Of a stretch of 36,586 nucleotides of DNA, positions 1 through 7,309 are shown piece by piece; the stretch's first letter is position 1; each line of letters starts with the position of its first letter. The stretch is from an uncultured Bacilli bacterium (GTDB lineage Bacteria; Bacillota_I; Bacilli_A; RF39; UBA660). Below the pieces are notes generated by a model. That model searched no databases. It was not told where the DNA came from and saw only the letters and a list, made by a program, of their open reading frames with translations. Made by a program: the position numbers and the translations under genes. The stretch lies in assembly GCA_947629315.1 (NCBI GenBank), contig CANRDB010000013.1:1-36586 (forward strand), given 5' to 3'.

Positions 1-98
1 CCTTTGAACTTTGATTTTCTTTGTTCGATTAGTTCTAATTTTAACTTATTAAAATCCACATAATCATCTCCATTCAACATTTCAAGTTTCAAGTACAT
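1..98 (-). CDS. partial ORF at window edge, possible HTH-type protein
   Basis: An open frame starts with ATG at 96-98 on the minus strand and runs off the left edge after 32 codons. It begins MYLKLEMLNGDDYVDF and continues with a basic, Leu/Lys-rich helix. The start lies 40 bases beyond the recombinase stop and in the same frame as it. No strong Shine-Dalgarno is seen. The 'V-D-F-N-K-L' start followed by a charged helix is reminiscent of the first helix of XRE-type regulators, but too little is visible to name it. It could be the next gene of the element. Confidence 0.35.
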   Translation of the reverse strand, partial: MYLKLEMLNGDDYVDFNKLKLELIEQRKSKFK

Positions 99-137
99 AC
101 TTATTTTACCATAAAGTAGGAAAAAAAATAAGTCAAA

Positions 138-1868
138 TTACAATGATTCAACATAAACATTGTAAGTAAACTTATTTAGTTTTCTATCTTCTCTTAAAGA
201 TTCTATACTAACACACTCTTGATTTAATAAAAAAAGAACATCATTATCTACTCTACCATCTACATGTCTAGCGCCTTTCATTTTAGGTAATTCATTGCCG
301 AACAAGTTAAGGTATATATCTAATTTGATATGATATCTATCATCATCTATTTTGTATACAATAATCTCATCAACAAACTTTCTTATAAAATCTTCTAATG
401 AACCACCATCTATTTCCTCTTGAATAGAATTCGTTATCTTTTCAATATTGTTTTTACTTTGACTGAATATATCCATTTGTTCTAATATTCTTTCACGCTT
501 TTTAGTTAAATTCTTAATGTCTTTTTCAAATTCTTCAAATTGAAACTTCAATTTTTCTTTTCTTAACTCACCTGTAAATACCAAATCTAAAGCCATCGTC
601 TTTTTGCTTTCCACTAGTTTTAACTGTTCATCAATATCTTTCAGTAAAGAGTCATATTGATTAGTATTGTCTATACTTTCGTATAACTTAAGCATATTAT
701 CTATCATTCTGTTTTTCTTTGGCATAATACTCCTCATTATCTGCTTAAATAGGTTGTATAAATCAGCCTCAGCAATAATAGGAGAAGAACAAGCATCAAG
801 TCTATAATGTAAATAAAGACCACAACTCCAAGTTGGTCTATTTTTTCTCCTACTACCATGTGACCTTTGAAAATTTATATTATGCTCACCGCAATATATC
901 TTCGATGAAAAAGGATACTTAACACCACCAGACCAATAATGATTGTTTTGATAACCTTGTGTTCTAGCATCTAAAATCTCATTTGCCTTATCCCATAATT
1001 CTTCTGATACGATAGCTGGGACACTATTATCTTCACACTTATAGATTACTTGCTCATCTTTTTCATTTTTCTTTCTTTTCTTTGTCCTATAATCTAATAT
1101 CTCATATGTTCTTGCTCGATAAAATCCTTTATACTTTGGGTTTTGTATCATTCGTTTAAGGGAATCTTTATCATAGAATCTTCCATTTTTATTAAGATAT
1201 CCCTCATCAGATAATTTTTTAGCCAACTTATAAAAACCATATTCACCAGTAGCATATAACTCAAATAACTTTCTTATCATTTCTGCTTCTTCTTCGACAA
1301 TAACTAGTTTACAATTGTCTTTTTTATAGCCAGTTATATTGGATGAACCAAGCACATGACCTTGACTGATTGCTTTACGATATCCAAACTTAACGCTTGC
1401 TGAAATCTTTTTAGATTCTTCTTGGGCAATGTTAAACAATATATTCAGTGTTAATTCAGAGTTTGGGTCAAAAGTATTAAGAGATTGATTTTCAAAGAAT
1501 ATACCAACATCACATTCTTTTAATTTTCTAATGTAGTGAATACTATCTTCTAAATCACGGGCAAATCTTGATACATCTTTTGTAATAATCAAGTCAAACT
1601 TCCTTAAGTTAGCATCTCGAATCATTCTCATAAAGGATGGACGTTTATCTGCTCTTGTGCCAGTAACCCCTTCCTCAACATAGCCATCAACAAAAGTCCA
1701 TGCTTTTTTACTTTTGATATAGTTATCATAATAATCCAATTGATTATCTAATGAATTCAGTTGAACATCACTATCTGTTGATACACGACAATAATAAGTA
1801 ACACGTAGTGGAAGATTATATATTTTTTCACCACGACTGATTGCGCTTACAACATCATAATAGTTCAT
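138..1868 (-). CDS. large serine recombinase (site-specific integrase/excisionase)
   Basis: A 576-aa large serine recombinase that would cut and rejoin attachment sites to integrate or excise the element. The N-terminal resolvase domain has Y-Y-C-R-V-S with catalytic Ser30, the 'EEGVTGTRADKRPSF' segment and 'DLIITKDVSRFARD' around residues 92-105 with active-site arginines. A recombinase domain follows ('NPKYKGFYRARTYE'), then a zinc-ribbon-like Cys/His segment near 330-370 and a long coiled coil (about 410-470), as in SpoIVCA and phage integrases of this class. ATG at 1866-1868 is preferred because AAAGGTG lies 9 bases upstream; in-frame ATG (1877) and GTG (1880) overlap that Shine-Dalgarno. 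It lies 34 bases after a 50-aa ORF and probably shares its promoter. All key motifs are intact, so it should be active. Confidence 0.93.
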   Translation of the reverse strand: MNYYDVVSAISRGEKIYNLPLRVTYYCRVSTDSDVQLNSLDNQLDYYDNYIKSKKAWTFVDGYVEEGVTGTRADKRPSFMRMIRDANLRKFDLIITKDVSRFARDLEDSIHYIRKLKECDVGIFFENQSLNTFDPNSELTLNILFNIAQEESKKISASVKFGYRKAISQGHVLGSSNITGYKKDNCKLVIVEEEAEMIRKLFELYATGEYGFYKLAKKLSDEGYLNKNGRFYDKDSLKRMIQNPKYKGFYRARTYEILDYRTKKRKKNEKDEQVIYKCEDNSVPAIVSEELWDKANEILDARTQGYQNNHYWSGGVKYPFSSKIYCGEHNINFQRSHGSRRKNRPTWSCGLYLHYRLDACSSPIIAEADLYNLFKQIMRSIMPKKNRMIDNMLKLYESIDNTNQYDSLLKDIDEQLKLVESKKTMALDLVFTGELRKEKLKFQFEEFEKDIKNLTKKRERILEQMDIFSQSKNNIEKITNSIQEEIDGGSLEDFIRKFVDEIIVYKIDDDRYHIKLDIYLNLFGNELPKMKGARHVDGRVDNDVLFLLNQECVSIESLREDRKLNKFTYNVYVESL

Positions 1869-1902
1869 AATATCCATCACCTTTGCTAGACTATTGTTTT
1901 AT

Positions 1903-2055
1903 TTATGTTGCTTGTAATGTCTTTATCATTTTAAGCAATTTTTCATTTGCTTTTGTAAATGTATTCTCATCAATAATATTTCTTTTATATAAGTTATGGT
2001 TAATGATAATTTGTAGTTGTAATTCTGTTATCATATTTATTTTCATTTTATTCAT
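1903..2055 (-). CDS. 50-aa helical protein upstream of the recombinase (possible SHOCT-like or directionality factor)
   Basis: This small ORF begins MNKMKINMITELQLQIIINH and ends in a Lys-rich helix, KANEKLLKMIKTLQAT. It has a clear Shine-Dalgarno (AAGGGAAG) 5-7 bases before ATG 2053-2055. The pattern of a short helix, then 'N-x-I-D-E-x-T-F-x-K-A' and a second helix, resembles the SHOCT-like small proteins often found beside serine recombinases in Firmicute elements (from memory of the family, not a search). It is first in a two-gene unit with the recombinase behind a sigma-E-like promoter. A small protein made with a large serine recombinase is a reasonable candidate for a recombination directionality factor, but nothing in the sequence proves that. 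Confidence 0.6.
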   Translation of the reverse strand: MNKMKINMITELQLQIIINHNLYKRNIIDENTFTKANEKLLKMIKTLQAT

Positions 2056-2080
2056 CCGTTCTTCCCTTCAACGTCACTTA

Positions 2081-2109
2081 ATCGTATGTTCTAAACAATG
2101 AGAATATGA
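2081..2109 (-). promoter_or_regulatory. sigma-E-like promoter of the 50-aa ORF and recombinase
   Basis: On the minus strand, TCATATT (2103-2109) is followed by a 14-base spacer and CATACGAT (2081-2088). The Bacillus sigma-E consensus is roughly K-M-ATATT, 13-14 bases, CATACA-n-T, so the -35 matches fully and the -10 has one mismatch (A to G). The start site would fall near 2074, about 20 bases before the ATG of the 50-aa ORF. No comparable sigma-A pair is evident here. This would confine recombinase expression to the mother cell. Confidence 0.6.
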
Positions 2110-2268
2110 TAAGTCGATGATACTACTACTGAATATAAAATAAGTGTCTCTAAACGTACTAAAATATATTTCTGGACTTGGATAATCTTCGGCAAAACAG
2201 TCATCAACATTTTCTTTTCTACTAAAGATTTAAAAGTAATAACATGATCTTACTATAATCATTAGTCA

Positions 2269-3168
2269 CTATATGGTATCTACGTTTTTAAACGTAGAGC
2301 CAGGTTCATACGTCATCCAAATAGGTAGATTTCGATTAATTTCTTCCTCCGTATAATCCTGATAATGGGAAGGTGAAAAATTAGGTCGAGAGGATATCGC
2401 TAAAATAGCGCCACTATTAGGATCCATCGCTATTGCAAAAGCCTGATCCGCTTGATACATAGACATCACATTATCTAATTCTCTTTCTACTGCCTCTTGA
2501 AGTTCAAAATCAATCGTTAGAGTCATATTCATTCCATCTTGTGGCTTTTCATAAATCTGACTAAATTCTAGTTTGTTTCCTTTTGCATCACTAAAATATT
2601 TAATAGCGCCATAACTTCCTGTTAAGTATTTATCATACATTAACTCTAGCCCACTAAGACCTTGATTATCAATTCCAACAAATCCTAACGTATGAGATAA
2701 ATACGTATCATAAGGATAGTTTCTCTTAGACTCTTTAACAAGATAGACACCCGGTAATTTTAAAGAGGATATTTGATCTGCTATCTCATTTGATAGTCTT
2801 CTTCCCTCAGGGTGGACTCGTTCTATCGATGTTTTCTTAGAGACATGATCTAACATATTTTCATAATCGGTTTGTAAAATATTCGCTAACGACTTAGCAG
2901 TTGCTTCCTTATTCTCAATTTGACTAGGAATGAGTACTAATGATGTCGTCGTAATATTTCCTGCTAGTACAACACCATTTCGATCATAAATAATTCCACG
3001 ATTCGCTTCTAACGGTAAATTCCGGCTCCATAAACTAGTAGCATGCTGATTTAATTTTTGATAACTGATAACTTGAATATAAAACACTTTTCCAATAATG
3101 ACGATAAACAAAATGAGAATTCCTACTAGAACTATCCGCATACGAGTATTCATTTTTTTGACAAACAT
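2269..3168 (-). CDS. spoVD: N-terminal fragment of SpoVD-like class B penicillin-binding protein, split at the catalytic SxxK motif
   Basis: The fragment has 299 codons: a short cytoplasmic start, one membrane helix (residues about 11-33), the class B dimerisation domain ('EANRGIIYDRNGVVLAGN', 'HTLGFVGIDNQGLSGLE') and the start of the transpeptidase domain. It stops five codons after 'YEPGSTFK', whose Ser291 is the expected acyl-enzyme serine; from memory B. subtilis SpoVD uses Ser294. The SxN and KTG motifs are missing and should lie beyond the left edge. SpoVD is a mother-cell transpeptidase for spore cortex peptidoglycan. No PASTA domain can be judged. It has its own GGTGAT ribosome site and follows a terminator, so it is likely transcribed separately. 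As it stands the product cannot be a working enzyme. A vegetative PBP is possible, since pbpB-like lies at 11166, but SpoVD fits better. Confidence 0.82.
   Translation of the reverse strand: MFVKKMNTRMRIVLVGILILFIVIIGKVFYIQVISYQKLNQHATSLWSRNLPLEANRGIIYDRNGVVLAGNITTTSLVLIPSQIENKEATAKSLANILQTDYENMLDHVSKKTSIERVHPEGRRLSNEIADQISSLKLPGVYLVKESKRNYPYDTYLSHTLGFVGIDNQGLSGLELMYDKYLTGSYGAIKYFSDAKGNKLEFSQIYEKPQDGMNMTLTIDFELQEAVERELDNVMSMYQADQAFAIAMDPNSGAILAISSRPNFSPSHYQDYTEEEINRNLPIWMTYEPGSTFKNVDTI
2280..2297. other. probable attachment-site core (8-bp inverted arms around a 2-bp centre)
   Basis: CTACGTTT-TT-AAACGTAG is a perfect inverted repeat with a 2-base centre at 2288-2289. It lies exactly where the SpoVD-like protein leaves its family pattern (S-T-F-K then N-V-D-T-I-stop). 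Large serine recombinases exchange strands at a central dinucleotide flanked by imperfect inverted repeats. If the centre is the crossover, the Lys codon AAA would be kept in both the split and the restored gene. The exact crossover cannot be fixed without the other junction. Confidence 0.55.
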
Positions 3169-3182
3169 AGTATCACCAGTTC

Positions 3183-3190
3183 AGTATATG
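3183..3190 (-). promoter_or_regulatory. possible sigma-E -10 element for the split spoVD
   Basis: CATATACT on the minus strand, 14 bases before the spoVD ATG, differs by one base from the sigma-E -10 consensus CATACA-n-T. The region that would be the -35 is only AT-rich, and part of it lies in the upstream terminator, so this is weak. It would fit spoVD being mother-cell expressed. Confidence 0.3.
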
Positions 3191-3217
3191 AAAAAAGAAA
3201 CGAATTTTTTCGTTTCT
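3191..3217 (-). terminator. Rho-independent terminator after the tandem unknown genes
   Basis: AGAAACGAA (3196-3204) and TTCGTTTCT (3209-3217) form a 9-bp stem with a 4-base loop. Reading on the minus strand it is followed by TTTTTT (complement of 3191-3195 and neighbour). It ends the 7201-to-3216 unit and separates it from spoVD. Confidence 0.8.
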
Positions 3218-5165
3218 AGATTTGTAAATGAGTTCCTTGATCTCCTACCTCTTGGATGTAACATTGGTTTTGATAATACGCATCATACGCGTGATACTTT
3301 GCTTGATCTAGTTTTTGTAATTTTTGATAGATAGGATATGTCGTTTTTCCTTTCTGACGATAATTTTTAGTCTTCACAACCACAATCCCAATCCCTAAAT
3401 TTTTAGCAGATAAAATATCCATATCCGTTACCTCATCATAACAGTAAAGAGCGATTCTTTTGGGGATGGTTAATTGCTGATTCACCTCATCGTCACGTAA
3501 GGAATTATATTGTGCAAGGACAAGTTCATTATACTGGTTGGATAAGTTGACTAACTCAACCGGTGTCACTAGAAAGTGGACATGACTCGAAACATCAACA
3601 TTTCCTCCTTGCTGATACAAAGAATAAGAATCATCTGGATAGACATGAACGAGTTGTTTTTTTGGAATATAATCATAAAGCAAAGTATAGTTCTCGCTTG
3701 GGTCTTTAAATAAATCTAGACAATCGGAACCAGTATACGTATAAGAAGCACCATCCGTTGGATAGAAATCTTCTTCCGTTAATGGTCTATCTTTTCCATT
3801 TTGTAAACATTTGACTAAGGCATAGAACGGTTCGTTATCTAACTCATAAATATCGACTCCCCACTGTTTGGATAACAGATTATTTCGATAATTAGAAAGG
3901 TTTGACGAATGAATCATAGATTGATTAAGTAAGGAAGCAACCAATTCTCTTGCTTTTAAAAAATGATGATAGAACTGTTCTTGACAAGGATAGTATTTCA
4001 TTTTTTGGTGCCATTTCATTTTCTCACGATAGGATAAATTCTCCAAATGAAAAATGTTATCATAGAACGTAAGTTCCTCTAAAGTAAGAATCGGCTTGAT
4101 ACTCGCAAAGTGACAAAGTTGACGAAGATTTAAAAAGAAATTGTAAGCAATTTCTGAAAAATGATAATCGATGAGAATCCTCATCATCATTTCCCTACTC
4201 TGCGTTTGCAAAATCGCCTTGATTCCCTCTAAATTTCCTAAAAGAAATTGCCGTTTGATTTGACTCTTATATTTTAGAGAAATTTCTCCAAAGGAAGAAG
4301 TACTAGTAGTAAGTAGATTTTCTATCTTTTCTTTAGAATGCGTATTCAGTGCTTCTTCTATTTTGTGATAGCAAGAAGCAAAACGTTTCAACATTTCTTC
4401 CTCTTCACAGTACGAAGAAAGTTCAAGGTCATAATACCGTGTTCTTTGTTGTTCCAAAAATGAGATATCATGGTTACATTCTAACTTTCGCATCAATAGT
4501 CGGTAAGCATAGACATCCTCCATCTCCACGATTTGACGGCAAAAGGTTTGTTCTTCCAGCAAAGACTGAGGAATCGTTATTCCCTGCTTCACTAATTGAT
4601 AAAACTCTTGAAAAGATAATGGTTTTAAAGAGGTAATTCGTAAATCTTCTTGGAGCAAATATTCACAAACGGGATGTCCATTACGAATGAATGTCCATAT
4701 ATCATCCATTGGTAAATTCTCCTGTGATACGAGTTTTAAGGCTACTTCATAAGATAATCCCAATAACAAGGAAGAGATTTTCTCCTCCGAAACAGAAGAA
4801 CGTTTTAAAAAATGATAAAAATAGTGAGCTGCCTCATAAGATAAAGAAGAAAAAAGATTTTTCACTTGAGAAAATACTGGTAAAACGATATTCCAAAACA
4901 AATCATTTTCCAAAAAAGGATAAGAAACATAGGATAGCGCTAATCGAACATAGAAAATCTTATTCGATACCGTTGATGTGGCTAACAAAGATAGTCCTTC
5001 TTCATCTAATAAATGTTCTAGTCCCTCCATCGTTGGAAAAATGATTGGACAATTCTCCTGACAAATGAGTTCTCTTTTCACCGTAGAATCTTTTAAAATT
5101 TCTTGGTAGATAGATGGATGGTGTTGCCAAAGATACGCTAAAACATCTTGCCACTGATGACTCAT
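3216..5165 (-). CDS. uncharacterised protein, tandem paralogue A
   Basis: A 649-aa protein I cannot assign. It is soluble-looking, with no signal peptide or membrane helix. It is largely helical at the N-terminus, with clustered Leu/Phe and acidic turns, and has a conserved C-terminal region: 'VDIYELDNEPFYALVK', 'DGASYTYTG', 'VHVYPDDSYS', 'QYNELVLAQ', then 'ALYCYDEV' and 'SAKNLGIGIVVVKT'. The last block looks like an alpha/beta segment. I recall similar 'YNELV...P...A..LGIPIVVV' ends in uncharacterised gut Bacillota proteins. The start at 5165 is chosen for GAGAGGAAG six bases upstream; this leaves 17 bases to the gene before it. Every C-terminal block is shared with the upstream paralogue at 5183-7201, so the pair arose by duplication. 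Confidence 0.75.
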   Translation of the reverse strand: MSHQWQDVLAYLWQHHPSIYQEILKDSTVKRELICQENCPIIFPTMEGLEHLLDEEGLSLLATSTVSNKIFYVRLALSYVSYPFLENDLFWNIVLPVFSQVKNLFSSLSYEAAHYFYHFLKRSSVSEEKISSLLLGLSYEVALKLVSQENLPMDDIWTFIRNGHPVCEYLLQEDLRITSLKPLSFQEFYQLVKQGITIPQSLLEEQTFCRQIVEMEDVYAYRLLMRKLECNHDISFLEQQRTRYYDLELSSYCEEEEMLKRFASCYHKIEEALNTHSKEKIENLLTTSTSSFGEISLKYKSQIKRQFLLGNLEGIKAILQTQSREMMMRILIDYHFSEIAYNFFLNLRQLCHFASIKPILTLEELTFYDNIFHLENLSYREKMKWHQKMKYYPCQEQFYHHFLKARELVASLLNQSMIHSSNLSNYRNNLLSKQWGVDIYELDNEPFYALVKCLQNGKDRPLTEEDFYPTDGASYTYTGSDCLDLFKDPSENYTLLYDYIPKKQLVHVYPDDSYSLYQQGGNVDVSSHVHFLVTPVELVNLSNQYNELVLAQYNSLRDDEVNQQLTIPKRIALYCYDEVTDMDILSAKNLGIGIVVVKTKNYRQKGKTTYPIYQKLQKLDQAKYHAYDAYYQNQCYIQEVGDQGTHLQI

Positions 5166-5182
5166 ACAAATCTTCCTCTCTT

Positions 5183-7201
5183 TTATTTTTTTATCCATTT
5201 ACGACGTAAAATCATATCGGGATGGTTGAAATCTCGTACGTAGACGAATTCTTCTTCCAATAACTCTTCATCTGTTTTAAAGAGGTGTTCATCCCATTTT
5301 GTGGTTGGTACAGAGCCAACCATTTGATCCAAATAAGAAAGAGTATCCACCACCACAATATCAATTCCTAAATTTTTGGCAGACTCGATATCTTGAGATG
5401 ACACATAATCAAAACAATAAAGCGCAAACAACTTCGGTAATGTAAGACGATTATTCAAGTCATCTTGACGATTTTGACTAGGTTGAGCAATCACTAACTC
5501 ATTATAATTGTGACTCATGGTTAGTAATTCTTCTGGTTGTAGTAATTGATTTACATATTCACTCACATAATCTGTTTTATCTCGGACATAATCCGAATAA
5601 GAATCGGTTGGACAAAGATGAATGATTTGCGAAATAGGTAGTGTCTCATAAACCCCTACATAACATTCGGTTGGATTATCAAAAGCAATTAGTTTCCTAC
5701 CACCATCTACCGAATAAGAACCCGCATCTCCTGGATACTGGAAAGAATCCGGCGTCAAAATCTTATTTTTAGGAATACAGAATCCCTTGATTAAGGCATA
5801 GAACGGAACATCTTTTAATTCATAGATATTTACCCCGTATTTTAAAGATTTCTGTTCTAATCGATAAGGTTTTAGTTTTTCTTTCGTTATGATGGCATCC
5901 TGTAACATTTGATAACAACTATCTTTGACTTTCCGAAAGTCATCATAGTATTTCTCTCGTACAGGGAAAGATTTTAGGGTTTCATGCCAAGATATCTTCT
6001 GTTCGTAAGAGACATCATCTAATGTTAACAAAGATTGATAAAGCGAGATATCTTCCTCTGTTAAGACTCTTTTCGGATTCTTCTTTTCAAAGGAGATTAG
6101 CTGTTTTAAATCCACAAATAAATTATAGGGGATTTCCTCAAAGTGATAATCAATGAGCATATTGGTCATCCTCATCTGACTTTCCCGCTTTAAAAAGCGA
6201 TAAAGAGAGTCAAAATCTCCTCTTTTTAAATAGGTCTTACAGTATTCATAAAGATCACGAAAGTCTGTCTCATCTCCAAACGCACAATAGGATTGCTCTA
6301 AAAAATCTCTTAACTCTTCCTCGCTTGCATCATCATATTGTTGAACGAGTGTGCGATATAAATGAGCATCATAAGCAAGCATTCCCTCTTCAGGAAGATA
6401 AGAATGTAGTACTTGATCATAGTACTGTTTTCTTTTCTCTTCTATCCTTTGAACATCATGATTTTTGCGAAGAAGTTCTATCAATAAACGATAAGATTTC
6501 ACACTATTCATTCTCGTCAATTTTTTTAGAATTCTAGGTTCTTCTAATAATCGCACAGGGATGGTTACTCCCTTTTTCAATAAATCGCTCCATTCCTTAC
6601 AAGATAAATAATCTAAAGAAGAAATTCGCATATCGAAACGAAGTAAAGTCGAAATGACAGTCGCTGAACCATGTTCTAAAAGGGAAAGCATATCCTCTTT
6701 CGAAATTTTTCCCTCCTCTAAGAAATGGGTAATCACATCCTCATTCGCATTTCTTAACAACCAAACAACATCTGTATCCTCTTTTATACGATAACTGTAA
6801 TTTAAAAACAAAAGAAAAGATTCATAGTCTAAATACGGCATATAAAGATCGGTATACCCATGATGACAACGATACAAAAGAGAAAGAAAGTTCTCATTGT
6901 TCATATAGCGGGAAAGATGCTCTTTCGCATTTTCTAAAAAAATCCATAAATAACGAATGATTTTCGATGAGTAACTGTTCGATAAAAGCGACAACCCGGT
7001 ATCATCATAAAGGTCCGTTTGAAGTTGAGGATTAGAAACACTTATCGTAAAGACAGTTTCCTCTTGGGTATAAATGATTTTTCGTTTGATACGTACATCA
7101 TGTACTAATTCTTGATAAAGAGAAAAATCCTCTTTTTGCATACGAAGTAATTCCTGGATGAGTTGTTCATCAGGAATCATTAAATAGGCAATAACCGGCA
7201 T
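5183..7201 (-). CDS. uncharacterised protein, tandem paralogue B
   Basis: A 672-aa protein, paralogous to its downstream neighbour. Shared blocks include 'DTGLSLLSNSYSSK' near residue 65 (the partner has 'EEGLSLLATSTVSNK'), 'VNIYELKDVPFYALIKG', 'IIHLCPTDSYSDY', 'NYNELVIAQ' and 'SAKNLGIDIVVVDT'. No transmembrane segment, signal peptide or catalytic motif stands out. Spacing of the shared blocks is kept over the whole length, so both copies seem intact and under selection. ATG at 7199-7201 follows GGGGGAA at good distance; the TTG one codon upstream is less likely. It is first in a two-gene operon with a strong sigma-A promoter. The C-terminal blocks might be an ADP-ribosyltransferase-like or nucleotide-binding fold, but this is a guess. 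Confidence 0.75.
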   Translation of the reverse strand: MPVIAYLMIPDEQLIQELLRMQKEDFSLYQELVHDVRIKRKIIYTQEETVFTISVSNPQLQTDLYDDTGLSLLSNSYSSKIIRYLWIFLENAKEHLSRYMNNENFLSLLYRCHHGYTDLYMPYLDYESFLLFLNYSYRIKEDTDVVWLLRNANEDVITHFLEEGKISKEDMLSLLEHGSATVISTLLRFDMRISSLDYLSCKEWSDLLKKGVTIPVRLLEEPRILKKLTRMNSVKSYRLLIELLRKNHDVQRIEEKRKQYYDQVLHSYLPEEGMLAYDAHLYRTLVQQYDDASEEELRDFLEQSYCAFGDETDFRDLYEYCKTYLKRGDFDSLYRFLKRESQMRMTNMLIDYHFEEIPYNLFVDLKQLISFEKKNPKRVLTEEDISLYQSLLTLDDVSYEQKISWHETLKSFPVREKYYDDFRKVKDSCYQMLQDAIITKEKLKPYRLEQKSLKYGVNIYELKDVPFYALIKGFCIPKNKILTPDSFQYPGDAGSYSVDGGRKLIAFDNPTECYVGVYETLPISQIIHLCPTDSYSDYVRDKTDYVSEYVNQLLQPEELLTMSHNYNELVIAQPSQNRQDDLNNRLTLPKLFALYCFDYVSSQDIESAKNLGIDIVVVDTLSYLDQMVGSVPTTKWDEHLFKTDEELLEEEFVYVRDFNHPDMILRRKWIKK

Positions 7202-7251
7202 CAAAATTCCCCCTGTTCTTTCTTTTATTTCGTCTTTTTCCTGTTCGCATT

Positions 7252-7280
7252 ATTTTATTCGTTTTCCTTTGATTTGTCAA
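7252..7280 (-). promoter_or_regulatory. sigma-A promoter of the tandem paralogue operon
   Basis: TTGACA (7275-7280 on the minus strand), 17-base spacer, TAAAAT (7252-7257). The -35 overlaps the T-tract region of the terminator that ends the lipid operon, so the two units are tightly packed. Expression is expected to be vegetative and fairly strong. Confidence 0.75.
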
Positions 7281-7309
7281 GAAAAAAGAAGAGTTCTACT
7301 CCTCTTCTT
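7281..7309 (-). terminator. terminator of the lipid acyltransferase operon
   Basis: AAGAAGAG (7286-7293) pairs with CTCTTCTT (7302-7309); an inner GAGT/ACTC extends the stem with one bulge. On the minus strand it is followed by a T-rich run. The stop codon of the acyltransferase lies in the hairpin. Confidence 0.75.

Larger units (their letters stand above)
1..2287. mobile_element. right end of an integrated element with a large serine recombinase, inserted in spoVD
   Basis: The stretch from the left edge to the break in the SpoVD-like gene holds a large serine recombinase, a 50-aa ORF just upstream of it, and a partial ORF downstream, all on the minus strand. The boundary is set by the point where the penicillin-binding protein reading frame stops resembling its family, immediately after the S-T-F-K catalytic motif at 2287-2298. 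A recombinase gene within a few hundred bases of an attachment site, reading away from it, is the usual layout of skin-like elements and serine-integrase prophages. The other end is outside the window, so size and cargo are unknown. Insertion is strongly supported; regulated excision is inferred. Confidence 0.8.

Noticed and set aside
1883-2101. Plus-strand frame of 72 codons with hydrophobic content
   Set aside because: It is antisense to the 50-aa ORF and to the sigma-E-like promoter, has no ribosome site, and its hydrophobicity follows from T-rich DNA.
2074-2229. Open minus-strand frame of 51 codons (…D-Y-P-S-P-E-I-Y-F-S-T-F-R-D…) between spoVD and the 50-aa ORF
   Set aside because: It looks protein-like, but has no start codon or ribosome site and overlaps the sigma-E-like promoter. 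It may be a gene remnant; not supportable as a gene.
4349-5044. Plus-strand frames inside the tandem paralogue A
   Set aside because: Shadows of the minus-strand gene, basic/aromatic composition, no ribosome sites.
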